In this document: positions 17,326 to 26,542 of the stretch, one piece after another
How positions within the stretch are numbered: the first letter of the stretch is position 1
How the letters are laid out: each line of letters starts with the position of its first letter
Assembly (NCBI GenBank): GCA_020544305.1
Contig: CP058667.1
Span: 124,001-188,000 of the forward strand
Direction of reading: 5' to 3'
DNA length: 64,000 nt
Origin: Staphylococcus taiwanensis
GTDB taxonomy: Bacteria; Bacillota; Bacilli; Staphylococcales; Staphylococcaceae
The notes under the pieces: model-generated
Database searches by the model: none
What the model saw: the letters and a program-made list of their open reading frames with translations, nothing else
Told to the model about the DNA's origin: nothing
Translations under genes and position numbers: made by a program

Positions 17326-18723
17326 GTGAGTAATGAAAGTTCAAGAAGTAAGACGTTATTAGTTGCCGTCTTAATGATAGGGTCATTTGTTGCAATACTC
17401 AATCAAACCCTTATGACGACGGCATTACCAAGTATTATGAAACAAATGCACTTATCGAGCAGTACAGTGCAATGGTTGACGTCGATTTTTATGTTAGTGA
17501 ATGGCATTATGATTCCAATCACAGCATTTTTAATTCAACGTTTTTCTACACGTCAACTCTATTTCGCAGCATTAACGTTCTTCATCGTTGGTTCTTTAGT
17601 AGCAGCTTTATCACATAGTTTTGGCATACTACTCGTAGGTCGAGCGATTCAAGCGATGGGCGCAGGGATTATGATGCCATTAATGCAAACGGTCTTATTT
17701 ATGGTATATCCTGCAGATAAGCGTGGCCAAGCAATGGGTATGTTCGGGTTAATCATTGGTTTCGCACCAGCTATCGGTCCATCGGTGTCTGGTTGGATTG
17801 TATCTCAATATGAGTGGCGCGTGATCTTCTATTTATTATTAGTTGTGGCGATTGCTGACTTTATCTTGGCGCTTATTTTCGTTAAGAATGTGACTGACGT
17901 GACGAAACCTAAAGTCGATGTCTTATCCGTTATTTTATCTACTGTCGGATTTGCTTCATTACTTTATGGATTTAGTGAAGCAGGTAACTTAGGTTGGGGT
18001 AATGCACGTGTTTACGCCATGATTATTTTCGGCGCAATTGTCATTACATTATTTGTGATTCGCCAATTGAAAATGAAAACCCCATTACTCAATGTTCGCG
18101 TTTTCGCATACAAATCATTTACACTGAACATGATTTTAGTGGTCATCGTATTTGTATCCTTTATCGGAAGTCAAACGGTCTTGTCATTTTATTTACAAGA
18201 CTTGAATGGCTTTTCTCCATTAAAATCAGGATTGGCTTTAATGCCAGGTGGTATTATGGTAGGTATTTTATCACCTATAACGGGTCGTATTTTCGATAAA
18301 TTTGGTGGCAAAGGAATGTCAATTATCGGTTTAGCAATTGTGGCTGTAACATCATTCTTGTTTACACATCTACAAGCAGGTGCACCGTTCATCTTTGTCT
18401 CAGCAGTCTTTATGGTTTCAATGATGGCAAATGCGATGGTTATGACACCATTGACAACAGCAGCATTAAATCAATTATCAAGACCTATGGTGCCACATGG
18501 TACATCAGTGAATAATACATTAAGACAAGTAGCAGCTGCTATGGGTTCAGCTATTTTAGTCACAATTATGAATACCGCTGTTTTAAATCCACATAAATAC
18601 GGTATTGATGGATTAGTGCATGGTGTCCGTGTTGCCTATGCTACAATTTGCGTTATTGCGATTATAGGTATTATCTTTGCTATCTTTAATCCGACATCTC
18701 GTAAAGGTTATAATCAATCATAA
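17326..18723 (+). CDS. MFS multidrug efflux transporter, DHA2 family (EmrB/LmrB type)
   Basis: The 465-residue protein has 14 predicted membrane helices and the DHA2 signatures: LNQTLMTTALPSI in helix 1, LVGRAIQAMGAGIMMPL and the motif C segment GLIIGFAPAIGPSVSGW. These are proton-drug antiporters of the EmrB/QacA/LmrB group. ATG 17320 lies only 3 bases after AAAGGGAG, while GTG 17326 has a 9-base gap, so I prefer the GTG. A dyad operator in the promoter suggests induction by substrate. It stands alone after panBCD. Confidence 0.85.
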   Translation: MSNESSRSKTLLVAVLMIGSFVAILNQTLMTTALPSIMKQMHLSSSTVQWLTSIFMLVNGIMIPITAFLIQRFSTRQLYFAALTFFIVGSLVAALSHSFGILLVGRAIQAMGAGIMMPLMQTVLFMVYPADKRGQAMGMFGLIIGFAPAIGPSVSGWIVSQYEWRVIFYLLLVVAIADFILALIFVKNVTDVTKPKVDVLSVILSTVGFASLLYGFSEAGNLGWGNARVYAMIIFGAIVITLFVIRQLKMKTPLLNVRVFAYKSFTLNMILVVIVFVSFIGSQTVLSFYLQDLNGFSPLKSGLALMPGGIMVGILSPITGRIFDKFGGKGMSIIGLAIVAVTSFLFTHLQAGAPFIFVSAVFMVSMMANAMVMTPLTTAALNQLSRPMVPHGTSVNNTLRQVAAAMGSAILVTIMNTAVLNPHKYGIDGLVHGVRVAYATICVIAIIGIIFAIFNPTSRKGYNQS

Positions 18724-18777
18724 TTTTATAGTACAGAAGTAGACATGTAGTTACGTTGTCGCGGTATTAATACAATT

Positions 18778-18855
18778 ATGTTAAGTAGTGTAGCTGCAGG
18801 AATTGGTGTCGATACGACTGCGACAGAAGCTATTTTAAACACGTTTAATAAATAA
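18778..18855 (+). pseudogene. Short ORF or gene remnant (25 codons) before a terminator
   Basis: From ATG 18778 to TAA 18853-18855, reading MLSSVAAGIGVDTTATEA and ending NTFNK; the frame is open ten codons further upstream. No ribosome site precedes the ATG. A strong terminator follows 6 bases later. It may be the surviving tail of a lost gene or a leaderless peptide; I do not recognise it. The remaining sequence from 18724 to 19033 holds only this and the promoter of the next lipoprotein. Confidence 0.25.
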
Positions 18856-18861
18856 GGACCA

Positions 18862-18902
18862 ACCCTTGGAAGGTAAGTTTTAAATACTTACTTTGCAAGG
18901 GT
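18862..18902 (+). terminator. Intrinsic terminator
   Basis: ACCCTTG..AAGT (18862-18878) pairs with ACTTACTTTGCAAGGGT (18886-18902), followed by ATTTTTAT. It ends transcription from the DHA2 pump or the short ORF. Confidence 0.8.
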
Positions 18903-19033
18903 ATTTTTATGCCTAATATTGTTTGAATTTTAATGCACAAATTAGACAAATTTATATTTAACTTAGCGGTGAAATATTGTATAAATAATATATAGTATAT
19001 TAACTTGATAAGCAGATACGTAAGGAGTCATAG

Positions 19034-19879
19034 ATGAAGAAACTTTTATTCTTAAGTGGTGTGTTTTTATTATTGTTAGCAGCTTGCAGTTCGAATGAAT
19101 CTTCAAAAGAACATAACTCTAAATCAAAGACAGAGCAGTCAAAGAAGGACAAAAAGGTGACAGTTAATACTGGTAAATTGTCTGAAAAAGAAAAGCTTGC
19201 GTTAGCATTTTGTATTGATGATGTTGATCAATATACGTTAACTAAAAATGAAATACTGACTGGAATATATTCGTATAAACTTCCAACTGGCACTCGAAAC
19301 TATAGATTGGTTGATTTTATGTTGGTTAAAGTGAAGCAACCTATTGAAAATGCACCTAAAGGTATGCATTTTTATACTGTACAACCTGATAAAGGGAATT
19401 TTAAAGCGATTATTGGTGTGAATAAAGATAAAATCTTTGTAGGACGTATGCCTAAAAAGGATTTAGATTATAATGATTTAATACGAAAAGGTAAAGAAGT
19501 TAAATTAGCAGACGTTTATACCGAAAATAGACATAACAAAGCTTTACCTGAATTAAATAGTAAAATCAATATTGTAGATACTGTACCTAAAGGTTCTGAA
19601 GATGATGGTAATCCACTTTCGTCTAAAAATCTTGAAAAGTCAGGTAGTGTTAATGCGCATTATCGCAATGAAGTATATCAATTGATTTCAGATTTTGAAG
19701 ATGTTCCAGTAAGTAAGACAAATTATTTATGGGATGATGTGAAAATGACTAATCATCGTGGGGACTGGGTTGTAAATTACCGTAATAAAGATGGCGAAAT
19801 ATTAGGCACATATAAAATGAAAAACGGTAAAATTATTAAACTGGATTCAAATGGAAAAGTTGTGAAGAAAGAAAGCTAA
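19034..19879 (+). CDS. Lipoprotein of a staphylococcal paralogous family (281 aa form)
   Basis: The signal ends in the lipobox LLAAC (Cys near residue 18), followed by a Ser/Lys-rich linker. The body contains EKLALAFCIDDVDQYTLTKNEI, then APKGMHFYTVQPDKGNFKAIIGV, and ends with DWVVNYRNKDGEILGTY. These match in order the blocks in the 450-residue lipoprotein at 11593. It is shorter by a central region. The role is unknown; such lipoproteins are membrane-tethered on the outer face. AAGGAGTC precedes the ATG and a hairpin at 19932 ends the unit. Confidence 0.75.
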   Translation: MKKLLFLSGVFLLLLAACSSNESSKEHNSKSKTEQSKKDKKVTVNTGKLSEKEKLALAFCIDDVDQYTLTKNEILTGIYSYKLPTGTRNYRLVDFMLVKVKQPIENAPKGMHFYTVQPDKGNFKAIIGVNKDKIFVGRMPKKDLDYNDLIRKGKEVKLADVYTENRHNKALPELNSKINIVDTVPKGSEDDGNPLSSKNLEKSGSVNAHYRNEVYQLISDFEDVPVSKTNYLWDDVKMTNHRGDWVVNYRNKDGEILGTYKMKNGKIIKLDSNGKVVKKES

Positions 19880-19931
19880 TGTTTTTATAATCATGTTTGA
19901 AGTCATGAGATAGACTGATTAAATAGTATTG

Positions 19932-19978
19932 AAGCGAGATGGAAATCGATTTTAAATGATAAGATTTCTACCTCGCTT
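19932..19978 (+). terminator. Terminator after the 281-aa lipoprotein
   Basis: AAGCGAG (19932-19938) with GGAAATC pairs with GATTTC..CCTCGCTT (to 19978), followed by TTATTATT. Confidence 0.75.
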
Positions 19979-19990
19979 TTATTATTTCAT

Positions 19991-20215
19991 ATTTAAGTAA
20001 ATTAATTTCAAATATAAAATAAAATTTTAAGACAATACATTTTATAAAATTCTTATTATGTTATGATGAAATAAAATGGAAAAAGGAGTTTCAACATATG
20101 AATCCTAAGGTAACTTTCGGTGGCGCGTTTAAGTTGTTTTGGAAGAATTATTTTAATTTTAAAGGTCGCTCTAGACGAAGTGAGTACTGGTTTATGCAAT
20201 TGTGGCATTTGATTT
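19991..20215 (+). repeat. Direct repeat copy A (promoter plus 5' end of first DUF805 gene)
   Basis: About 225 bases starting at ATTTAAGTAA are near-identical to 20771-20998. The repeat covers the -10-like TATGAT, the ribosome site and the first ~40 codons of the gene, then identity falls. Confidence 0.7.
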
Positions 20216-20646
20216 TTTATGCGCCGGCACTTGCGGTTTATAGTGTAGGCGTGTTTTTTCTATTAGCTTCTTTACTTTCAGCTATCACGCATATATTTGT
20301 TACATCACTTATTGTTGTTATTTGTGCGACTTGTTACTTAATCATTTACAGTTTAATTATTTTTATTCCGCAACTAGCGTTAACTATAAGACGATTTCAC
20401 GATACTAATCGTACAATGGTAGCACCAATCATTATCGTCGTATTCGTTATACTTACATATATAACTAACTTATGTATTCAATATTTTGGGTCTAATCTAG
20501 ATAGTGATTGGAGACTAACTGTTATTTATGTGTTAGGGATTATTGGTACAGTTGCAAGTATTTACCAAATGATAATTGCTTGTTTAAATAGTAAACCCGA
20601 AAAAAATAAATATGGTGAAAGTCCAAAATATAAAGATATTAAGTGA
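20098..20646 (+). CDS. DUF805 family membrane protein, copy A
   Basis: The 182-residue protein starts with a conserved cytoplasmic segment, FKLFWKNYFNFKGRSRRSEYW, the DUF805 hallmark. Four hydrophobic helices follow, with the second family motif IRRFHDTNRT between the second and third, and a charged tail ending NKYGESPKY. DUF805 proteins (YhaH-like) are inner-membrane proteins of unknown role. It is the first of two tandem copies with duplicated promoters; the copies share the N-terminal 40 residues almost exactly and differ in the helices. Confidence 0.85.
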   Translation: MNPKVTFGGAFKLFWKNYFNFKGRSRRSEYWFMQLWHLIFYAPALAVYSVGVFFLLASLLSAITHIFVTSLIVVICATCYLIIYSLIIFIPQLALTIRRFHDTNRTMVAPIIIVVFVILTYITNLCIQYFGSNLDSDWRLTVIYVLGIIGTVASIYQMIIACLNSKPEKNKYGESPKYKDIK

Positions 20647-20770
20647 TTATAACTAAGATGAAATTTTTATTATATTAGCACCATTTTTGTTAACTATTAA
20701 GGAACCATGATAGATGAAAAGCAATCAATATGACATTAGGTGCATTTCTAGACTACTTTCATAATTCAAT

Positions 20771-20998
20771 ATTTAAGTGAATCAATTTCGAATATAAAAT
20801 GAAATTTTAATATAAACTATTTTATAAAATTCTTATTATGATATGATGAAATAAAATAGATAAAAGGAGTTTCTAAATATGAATCCTAAAGTAACTTTCG
20901 GTGAAGCGTTTAAGTTGTTTTGGAAGAATTATTTTAATTTTAAAGGTCGCTCTAGACGAAGTGAATACTGGTTTATGCAACTATGGCATTTAATTTTC
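20771..20998 (+). repeat. Direct repeat copy B (promoter plus 5' end of second DUF805 gene)
   Basis: Counterpart of 19991-20215, 780 bases away. Both start at ATTTAAGT and share the TTATAAAATTCTTATTATG block before the gene. Confidence 0.7.
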
Positions 20999-21433
20999 CT
21001 GGTACCAGCATTAATGGTCTTTGTCATTTCATTAATTATTTTTATACTGTCGGCAGGGGTAGGGTCTGAAGTTTTATCAGTGTTTGGCATGACGGTACTC
21101 GTTATCGCAGCCATTTATTTTATTCTTTACTCAGTCGCTACGTTTATACCTAATTTAGCGATAGCAGTAAGACGTTTTCACGATACGGATCGTACAATGT
21201 TCATCCCTATTTTATCGGTTGTATTAGGTATTATATCTTTTATTATTCAATTAATTTGGAACATTAATGATCCTAATGGTGAAAATGGTTGGGCGGCATT
21301 GTTCATTCTCTTGTTCAGTCTTGTACAATGTGCTGTATCAATTTATCAAATTGTAATTACATGTTTAAATAGTAAATTTAATAAGAATAAATACGGAGAA
21401 AGTCCGAAATTTAAAGGGCATCCTAATAGTTAA
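20879..21433 (+). CDS. DUF805 family membrane protein, copy B
   Basis: The 184-residue paralogue of the preceding gene has the same start (MNPKVTFGEAFKLFW), the RFHDTDRT motif, four membrane helices and the tail NKYGESPKF. Its middle helices are clearly different from copy A, while the first 40 codons are nearly unchanged, so the 5' end is either under strong constraint or homogenised by gene conversion. Each copy has its own promoter-like region and AAGGAG. A strong terminator follows at 21441. Confidence 0.85.
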   Translation: MNPKVTFGEAFKLFWKNYFNFKGRSRRSEYWFMQLWHLIFLVPALMVFVISLIIFILSAGVGSEVLSVFGMTVLVIAAIYFILYSVATFIPNLAIAVRRFHDTDRTMFIPILSVVLGIISFIIQLIWNINDPNGENGWAALFILLFSLVQCAVSIYQIVITCLNSKFNKNKYGESPKFKGHPNS

Positions 21434-21440
21434 TAATACA

Positions 21441-21475
21441 GGGGATTGAGGCAAATAATGATTGTCTCAATCCCC
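21441..21475 (+). terminator. Terminator after the DUF805 pair
   Basis: GGGGATTGAG (21441-21450) pairs with CTCAATCCCC (21466-21475), with an inner CAA/TTG extension, followed by TTTTT. Confidence 0.88.
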
Positions 21476-21520
21476 TTTTTACTTGAATATTTCTCGGGAA
21501 ATGTTTTACATGAAACATTT

Positions 21521-23128
21521 TTAATCGATGTCTTTAACTTGTTGTTTAGCACGTTTGTATATTTTGTCTGGGAAGTGCGTAATACGTAATAATTCGATGG
21601 CATTACGCGTATTCGCTTTACCACTTTTAATTTTATAGTCAAAGTAAATTTCGTTATGTTCAATCGATTCATTGAAATGATAATTTCGATAATCAGGTTG
21701 TAGTAGTTCTGATAACTCAATATCGTGTGTAGCTGCCACTATTTTGTACTTGGGCTGTGCGTTTAAATAACTTAACACCGATTCTGACGCTGCGATACGT
21801 TCGGTCGTATTTGTGCCTTTGAAGATTTCATCGATGAAACAGTAAACGGGCGACATCGTTTTAATATCAAATAAGCGACGAATCGATTTGAGTTCGGCCA
21901 TAAAGTAGCTATCGCCTGATAACACATCATCGGCATTGGCCATGGAAGTATAGACTAAGCCGGGTTGATAGCTAAATTTGTCAGCTGTCACGGTATTGAT
22001 TGTTTGTGCAAGAATAATGTTAATGGCTACAGCTTTCATAAATGTTGATTTTCCTGATGCATTTGACCCAGTTAATAGAATATTGTTGTTAATGTCGAGG
22101 TCGTTTGGGACTGCATTTTCAAGTAAAGGATGAACTAAGTTTGTAAATGATACGTTCTGTTCTTCTGAAAAGGCAGTCGGCTCACAATATGTGTCTAATG
22201 TGCGTCGATACATGGCTAAAGAATAGTGATTGTCTAGGGTGCTTACGTAATCGTAGCAAGCTAGAACTTCATCTTGATAACGATAGTAAGTGTACTGGAT
22301 GGTATGGAAGAGGAAGTAGTCCACCATAAAAGCCATCTTTAATAGCATGACAAAAGCACCACCAATGTTTTGGTCACCCACAGTGCCTAATAGTCCACTA
22401 AATCGTCGTGCGCCTTTAAAATGTTTGAAGTTCGTCTTAACGTCAGGTGTGCCTTCAATCTGATTGAGATGATAACCTTCTCTCAGCACTTTGGCAGTAT
22501 AGAATAATGATTTCAAGTCTTGGTCATAAGTACGCTTAAGACTGCCAGATAAGATAATATTCAATAGCACTGCGAAAATAGTTATAAGTACTCCGGTTGA
22601 TGGAGAAAATAATATAATCAATAATCCTAAAAATGGTAAGAATGGACATATCATAAATAAATTATTGCGTTTAATCGGTTTAAGTTGATCTGGAAAGATG
22701 GGATAGACAACTTTGCCGATAGCTGCGAGATGATATGATACTTTGTGACGAAAGCCCTCGTTGTTATTGATGCGGTCTAAGAGTTGTTGATTATTGGCTT
22801 TGAACATATTGCGTAATGTAGCAAACCAACGCATTTCACCAATAGCTGTAAAGTTAAAGTTACTGCGATGAAAGATTTCTTCCATATTGAGATCAGACCA
22901 TGTTTTATCATCAATAAGATTGTCATGTTGGTCACGTTTTAGTTCAAATTGATAATCGAAACGTGAATTTGGACGTATGAAACTTTCTAATGGTTGTTTA
23001 TTATGCCAAAGTGTATGTATTTTGTGCATCATTTTTCGCTTTTCAGAAAATGAAATGACGATATTCACAATAATGCCTAGAATAATAATACCTACTACTA
23101 AAAGTGCGTACGTTTGATAAATATTCAT
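21521..23128 (-). CDS. Membrane-anchored MutS-family ATPase
   Basis: The 535-residue protein has a hydrophobic helix at 6-26 and a hairpin of two helices at ~156-195. A C-terminal MutS ABC-ATPase domain follows, with Walker A GSNASGKSTF (354-363), a Ser-Gly-Asp segment in DDVLSGDSYF, and Walker B with catalytic Glu in CFIDEIFKGTN (430-440). The mismatch-binding domain I of MutS and a typical clamp are absent, so a mismatch-repair role is unlikely. Such membrane MutS relatives occur in Firmicutes with unknown function. AAGGAG precedes the ATG; the gene is monocistronic, convergent with the DUF805 pair. Confidence 0.8.
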   Translation of the reverse strand: MNIYQTYALLVVGIIILGIIVNIVISFSEKRKMMHKIHTLWHNKQPLESFIRPNSRFDYQFELKRDQHDNLIDDKTWSDLNMEEIFHRSNFNFTAIGEMRWFATLRNMFKANNQQLLDRINNNEGFRHKVSYHLAAIGKVVYPIFPDQLKPIKRNNLFMICPFLPFLGLLIILFSPSTGVLITIFAVLLNIILSGSLKRTYDQDLKSLFYTAKVLREGYHLNQIEGTPDVKTNFKHFKGARRFSGLLGTVGDQNIGGAFVMLLKMAFMVDYFLFHTIQYTYYRYQDEVLACYDYVSTLDNHYSLAMYRRTLDTYCEPTAFSEEQNVSFTNLVHPLLENAVPNDLDINNNILLTGSNASGKSTFMKAVAINIILAQTINTVTADKFSYQPGLVYTSMANADDVLSGDSYFMAELKSIRRLFDIKTMSPVYCFIDEIFKGTNTTERIAASESVLSYLNAQPKYKIVAATHDIELSELLQPDYRNYHFNESIEHNEIYFDYKIKSGKANTRNAIELLRITHFPDKIYKRAKQQVKDID

Positions 23129-23228
23129 AATGAACTCCTTAAAAATTTAATTCGTTTATGCAATTATTTCATAATATGATGTAATTAACAAAAAATAGAT
23201 AAATTAAAAAAGAGAATTTACTTCAAGC

Positions 23229-23267
23229 AATAGGATCTCAAGCATTGTATATGTTGGAGGTCCTATT
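23229..23267 (+). promoter_or_regulatory. Leader hairpin upstream of the ars unit
   Basis: AATAGGA (23229-23235) pairs with TCCTATT (23261-23267), with an inner CTCAA/TTGGAG extension. It is followed by TTTC rather than a long T-run. It may be a weak terminator or a regulatory leader structure; it lies ~95 bases before the leader ORF. Confidence 0.35.
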
Positions 23268-23360
23268 TCTATTGATTAATATCACTTAGCACTCTGTCAG
23301 ATAGATTTCACGTCATAGCTCGTGATATGCTTATTGATGATATAGGAGGATTTGATTGAT

Positions 23361-23438
23361 ATGAGAGATAAACAATTATTATTCACATATAATTTAATTA
23401 ATTGTAAAAAGCATGTTTTCCACGGTGAATGTAAATGA
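23361..23438 (+). CDS. 25-codon Cys-containing leader ORF overlapping arsB
   Basis: ATG 23361 follows TAGGAGGA at 11 bases. The peptide begins [11 protein letters not shown] and ends with the segment [12 protein letters not shown], holding two Cys and two His. Its TGA stop (23436-23438) overlaps the ATG of the arsenite pump (ATGA), a classic translational-coupling junction, and the pump has no strong ribosome site of its own. A role as thiol-reactive metalloid sensor or as simple coupling leader is inference; the ORF, ribosome site and overlap are directly visible. Confidence 0.55.
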   Translation: MRDKQLLFTYNLINCKKHVFHGECK

Positions 23439-24727
23439 TGTCATTTCTAGCAATCACTATTTTTGTCATAACGCTCATTTTTGTCATCTGGCAACCGAAA
23501 GGATTAGATATAGGCATAACTGCTGTCGTTGGTGCGATATTAGCACTTGTTACAGGAGTGGTTGGCTGGTCAGATATTGTAGAAGTGACTGGTATTGTTT
23601 GGAATGCCACGCTAACCTTTGTAGCAGTCATTTTAATTTCATTAATACTCGATGAAATTGGTTTTTTTGAATGGTCAGCCTTACATATGGTACGTGCATC
23701 GAAGGGGAATGGCTTTCGAATGTTTGTGTACATCATGGTACTTGGTGCGATTGTCGCAGCTTTCTTTGCGAATGATGGTGCCGCGCTGATTCTAACGCCA
23801 ATTGTGTTAGCTATGGTACGTCATCTTGGCTTCAATAAGAAAGTCATTTTTCCGTTCATTATCGCAAGTGGTTTTATCGCAGATACAACGTCATTACCGT
23901 TTACAGTTAGTAATTTAGTAAACATCGTTTCTGCTGATTACTTTGATATTGGCTTCGTTAAATATGTTAGTCGCATGCTAATTCCAAATATATTCTCGCT
24001 AGTATCAAGTATTGCTGTATTATGGATCTACTTTAGAACGTCAATTCCTAAACAGGTCAATACGCAAATGATTCAAAGTCCTAAATCCGCAATCAAAGAT
24101 GTGAAGTTATTTAAACTCTCGTGGATTGTCTTAGTCGTACTACTTATTGGTTATCTTATTAGTGAGTTTGTTCATTTACCCGTGTCTCTAATTGCAGGTG
24201 GCATTGCTATCATTTTCCTCATCTTGGCACGTCAATCAGACGTTGTTTCAACTGGAAAAGTTCTCAAAGGTGCGCCATGGAATATAGTGATTTTTTCATT
24301 GGGTATGTATTTAGTAGTATTCGGGTTGAAAAATGTTGGCATTACGACAGTATTAGGTAACATATTTTCAATGATTTCTGGACAAGGCTTATTTACAAGT
24401 ATTATGGGTGTAGGATTCATATCTGCCATTCTGTCATCGATAATGAATAATTTACCTACAGTATTAATCGATGCTATAGCAATACATCAGTCACAAGTTA
24501 CGGGTATACTCAAAGAAGGTATGGTTTACGCGAATGTGATAGGTTCTGACTTAGGTCCGAAGATTACACCCATCGGCTCTTTAGCCACATTATTATGGCT
24601 TCACGTCCTAGCCCAAAAAGATGTCAAAATTTCATGGGGAACTTATTTTAAAACAGGTATTGTCATTACGATTCCAGTGTTATTTATGACATTATTAGGC
24701 TTATATATAACATTGTTTCTATTTTAA
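23435..24727 (+). CDS. arsB: Arsenite/antimonite efflux pump membrane protein
   Basis: The 430-residue protein has 12 or more membrane segments. It contains the ArsB signatures FVIWQPKGL near the start, [19 protein letters not shown] and [19 protein letters not shown], and ends [14 protein letters not shown]. It exports trivalent arsenic or antimony by proton exchange, or with an ArsA ATPase where present. No arsR, arsC or arsA is adjacent, which is unusual. Start could be ATG 23435 or 23438; both depend on coupling from the leader ORF, since only a weak GGTGA precedes them. Confidence 0.88.
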   Translation: MMSFLAITIFVITLIFVIWQPKGLDIGITAVVGAILALVTGVVGWSDIVEVTGIVWNATLTFVAVILISLILDEIGFFEWSALHMVRASKGNGFRMFVYIMVLGAIVAAFFANDGAALILTPIVLAMVRHLGFNKKVIFPFIIASGFIADTTSLPFTVSNLVNIVSADYFDIGFVKYVSRMLIPNIFSLVSSIAVLWIYFRTSIPKQVNTQMIQSPKSAIKDVKLFKLSWIVLVVLLIGYLISEFVHLPVSLIAGGIAIIFLILARQSDVVSTGKVLKGAPWNIVIFSLGMYLVVFGLKNVGITTVLGNIFSMISGQGLFTSIMGVGFISAILSSIMNNLPTVLIDAIAIHQSQVTGILKEGMVYANVIGSDLGPKITPIGSLATLLWLHVLAQKDVKISWGTYFKTGIVITIPVLFMTLLGLYITLFLF

Positions 24728-24811
24728 GGAATCATCATTTTAAAATATACGCGTATAATCAAGATAATTTGACAGTTAAGCATTCACAGAACCCTTTTAA
24801 GAACGATACAT

Positions 24812-24845
24812 CTTTTAATCACCAATCTTTGGTAAGATTTAAAAG
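24812..24845 (+). terminator. Hairpin after arsB
   Basis: CTTTTAATCACCAA (24812-24825) pairs with TTGGT-aa-GATTTAAAAG (24829-24845) around a 3-base loop. No clean T-run follows, so termination strength is uncertain. Confidence 0.5.
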
Positions 24846-25105
24846 TATTTCAAGACAAGTTAGGACGCAATCCATCCCAAAATGTAAATTTTAAAAGTCT
24901 AAACAACACAACTAATTGCAAACTTTTATACTCCGCGCAGTCTAACTTACTTGATATATAAAGAATAAATTAGTGCTATTCCAGTGCTAATTGACGATAT
25001 GAATAGATAATTGGATTAAAGAGAGAGAAAAGATTTAATTATCTTCGTATGAGTGAGGTTGTAGGTGTTTTAATAAAACGCACCTAGCATCTCACTTTAT
25101 TTTTT
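24846..25105 (+). other. Gene-free stretch with an orphan terminator, possible small RNA
   Basis: About 260 bases between the arsB hairpin and the M20 peptidase show no ORF with a ribosome site. They end in a strong hairpin: AGTGAG..AGGTG (25052-25067) with CACCT..CTCACT (25081-25096), then TTATTTTTT. A terminator this far from arsB and just before the next promoter suggests an independent short transcript. No clear promoter was pinned down. Confidence 0.3.
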
Positions 25106-25186
25106 AGTGTCATTTGGTTTGCTTAGCTAACTAAAGATGATACCATTTTTATGAATCATTTTAATAGATTAAAGGAGTATCATGTG

Positions 25187-26425
25187 ATGAGTATATTTTC
25201 AGAAGAAGAAAAAGTGAAGATGTTAGCTGATATTGTCGAAATGAATACAGTGAATGATAATGAAATTGAAGTTGCGCGATATTTAAAAGAATTATTTGAA
25301 AAGCATGGTATTAGTGCAGAAATTGATGAAATTGAGGACAATCGTGTGAATTTAGTTGCAACAATTGGTGAAGGAAGTCCCGTACTTGGTATTTCTGGTC
25401 ACATGGATGTGGTATCTGAAGGTGATCACGTTGATTGGAAGTATCCACCTTTCCAATTAACTGAAGACGAAGGATTGCTTTATGGCCGTGGTACATCTGA
25501 TATGAAATCAGGACTCATGGGTTTGGCTATTGCGATGATTGATATTAAAGAAAGTGGCCATTTACCTAAAGGTACACTTAAATTCATGGCAACTGCAGGC
25601 GAAGAGAAGGAACAACTTGGTTCAGCACAATTATATCGTAAAGGCTATATGAACGACGTAGATGCATTAATCATTGCCGAACCATCAGAAACGAACATCG
25701 TTTATGCACATAAAGGTTCAATGGACTTTAAAATCACCTCTAAGGGTAAAGCAGCGCATAGTTCTGTACCAGTTGTGGGACGTAATGCTATTAAACCACT
25801 GATTCAATTTATTCAAAATATTGATGATGAATATGAACGTATTTCTAAAGACTTACAATGTGAAGAACTAGATTTCACGCATTTAATTAATCGTATTCAA
25901 ACCCAATTACAAGCGGATAATACTCTAGATGAAGATGAAGTCAAACGTGTCATTTCTGGCTTAGTCATTAGCAATACGATTCTCCACGGGGGTAACCAAG
26001 TAAATTCAGTACCAGACGTTGCGTTTGCAGAATTCAATATTAGAACAGTGCCGGAATATGATAATGCGAAAGTCAAAGCACTATTTAAAAAATATTTAGA
26101 AGAAATTAATAAACAAGGTGGTCAACTTGAAGAAGACATGTATTTAGATTTAGACCCTGTTTTAACAACTGGAGATAATGAATTGATTAAAATAGGACAA
26201 AAAGTGGCTAAAAACATCTTTAATGAAGATATAGTTGCGTCACCCACTGTAGGCGTTACCGATGCTTCTAATTTACTACGTGATAAAGATGAACATTTCC
26301 CATTCTTAATGTTTGGTCCAGGTACTGTGCCACATCAAATTAACGAACATGTAGAGAAAGATAAATATCTTAAATTTATTGATTATTATACAGAGCTCAT
26401 TACGACGTATTTAAAAAATAGTTAA
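25187..26425 (+). CDS. M20 family metallopeptidase (ArgE/DapE-type deacylase)
   Basis: The 412-residue protein carries the M20 di-zinc motifs in order: GISGHMDVV (His, catalytic Asp), GRGTSDMKSG (bridging Asp), TAGEEKEQLGS (Glu-Glu) and a later conserved GPG..PHQINEHV. A dimerisation domain sits between. Members deacylate N-acyl amino acids, including N-succinyl-diaminopimelate, but substrate cannot be chosen here; no dap genes adjoin. ATG 25187 follows AAAGGAG at 9 bases; an in-frame upstream ATG at 25151 lacks a ribosome site. GTG 25184 is a less likely start. Confidence 0.85.
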   Translation: MSIFSEEEKVKMLADIVEMNTVNDNEIEVARYLKELFEKHGISAEIDEIEDNRVNLVATIGEGSPVLGISGHMDVVSEGDHVDWKYPPFQLTEDEGLLYGRGTSDMKSGLMGLAIAMIDIKESGHLPKGTLKFMATAGEEKEQLGSAQLYRKGYMNDVDALIIAEPSETNIVYAHKGSMDFKITSKGKAAHSSVPVVGRNAIKPLIQFIQNIDDEYERISKDLQCEELDFTHLINRIQTQLQADNTLDEDEVKRVISGLVISNTILHGGNQVNSVPDVAFAEFNIRTVPEYDNAKVKALFKKYLEEINKQGGQLEEDMYLDLDPVLTTGDNELIKIGQKVAKNIFNEDIVASPTVGVTDASNLLRDKDEHFPFLMFGPGTVPHQINEHVEKDKYLKFIDYYTELITTYLKNS

Positions 26426-26542
26426 AGATGTAAAGCCTCGTATAACACACGCTCTTATCTATCAAACAAATCACTTGTGAAAAGCGTAAGGCGATAGTAA
26501 CTTAAGTATATCAATAGTTTACTTTCAGAAAGGTGAGAGAAA

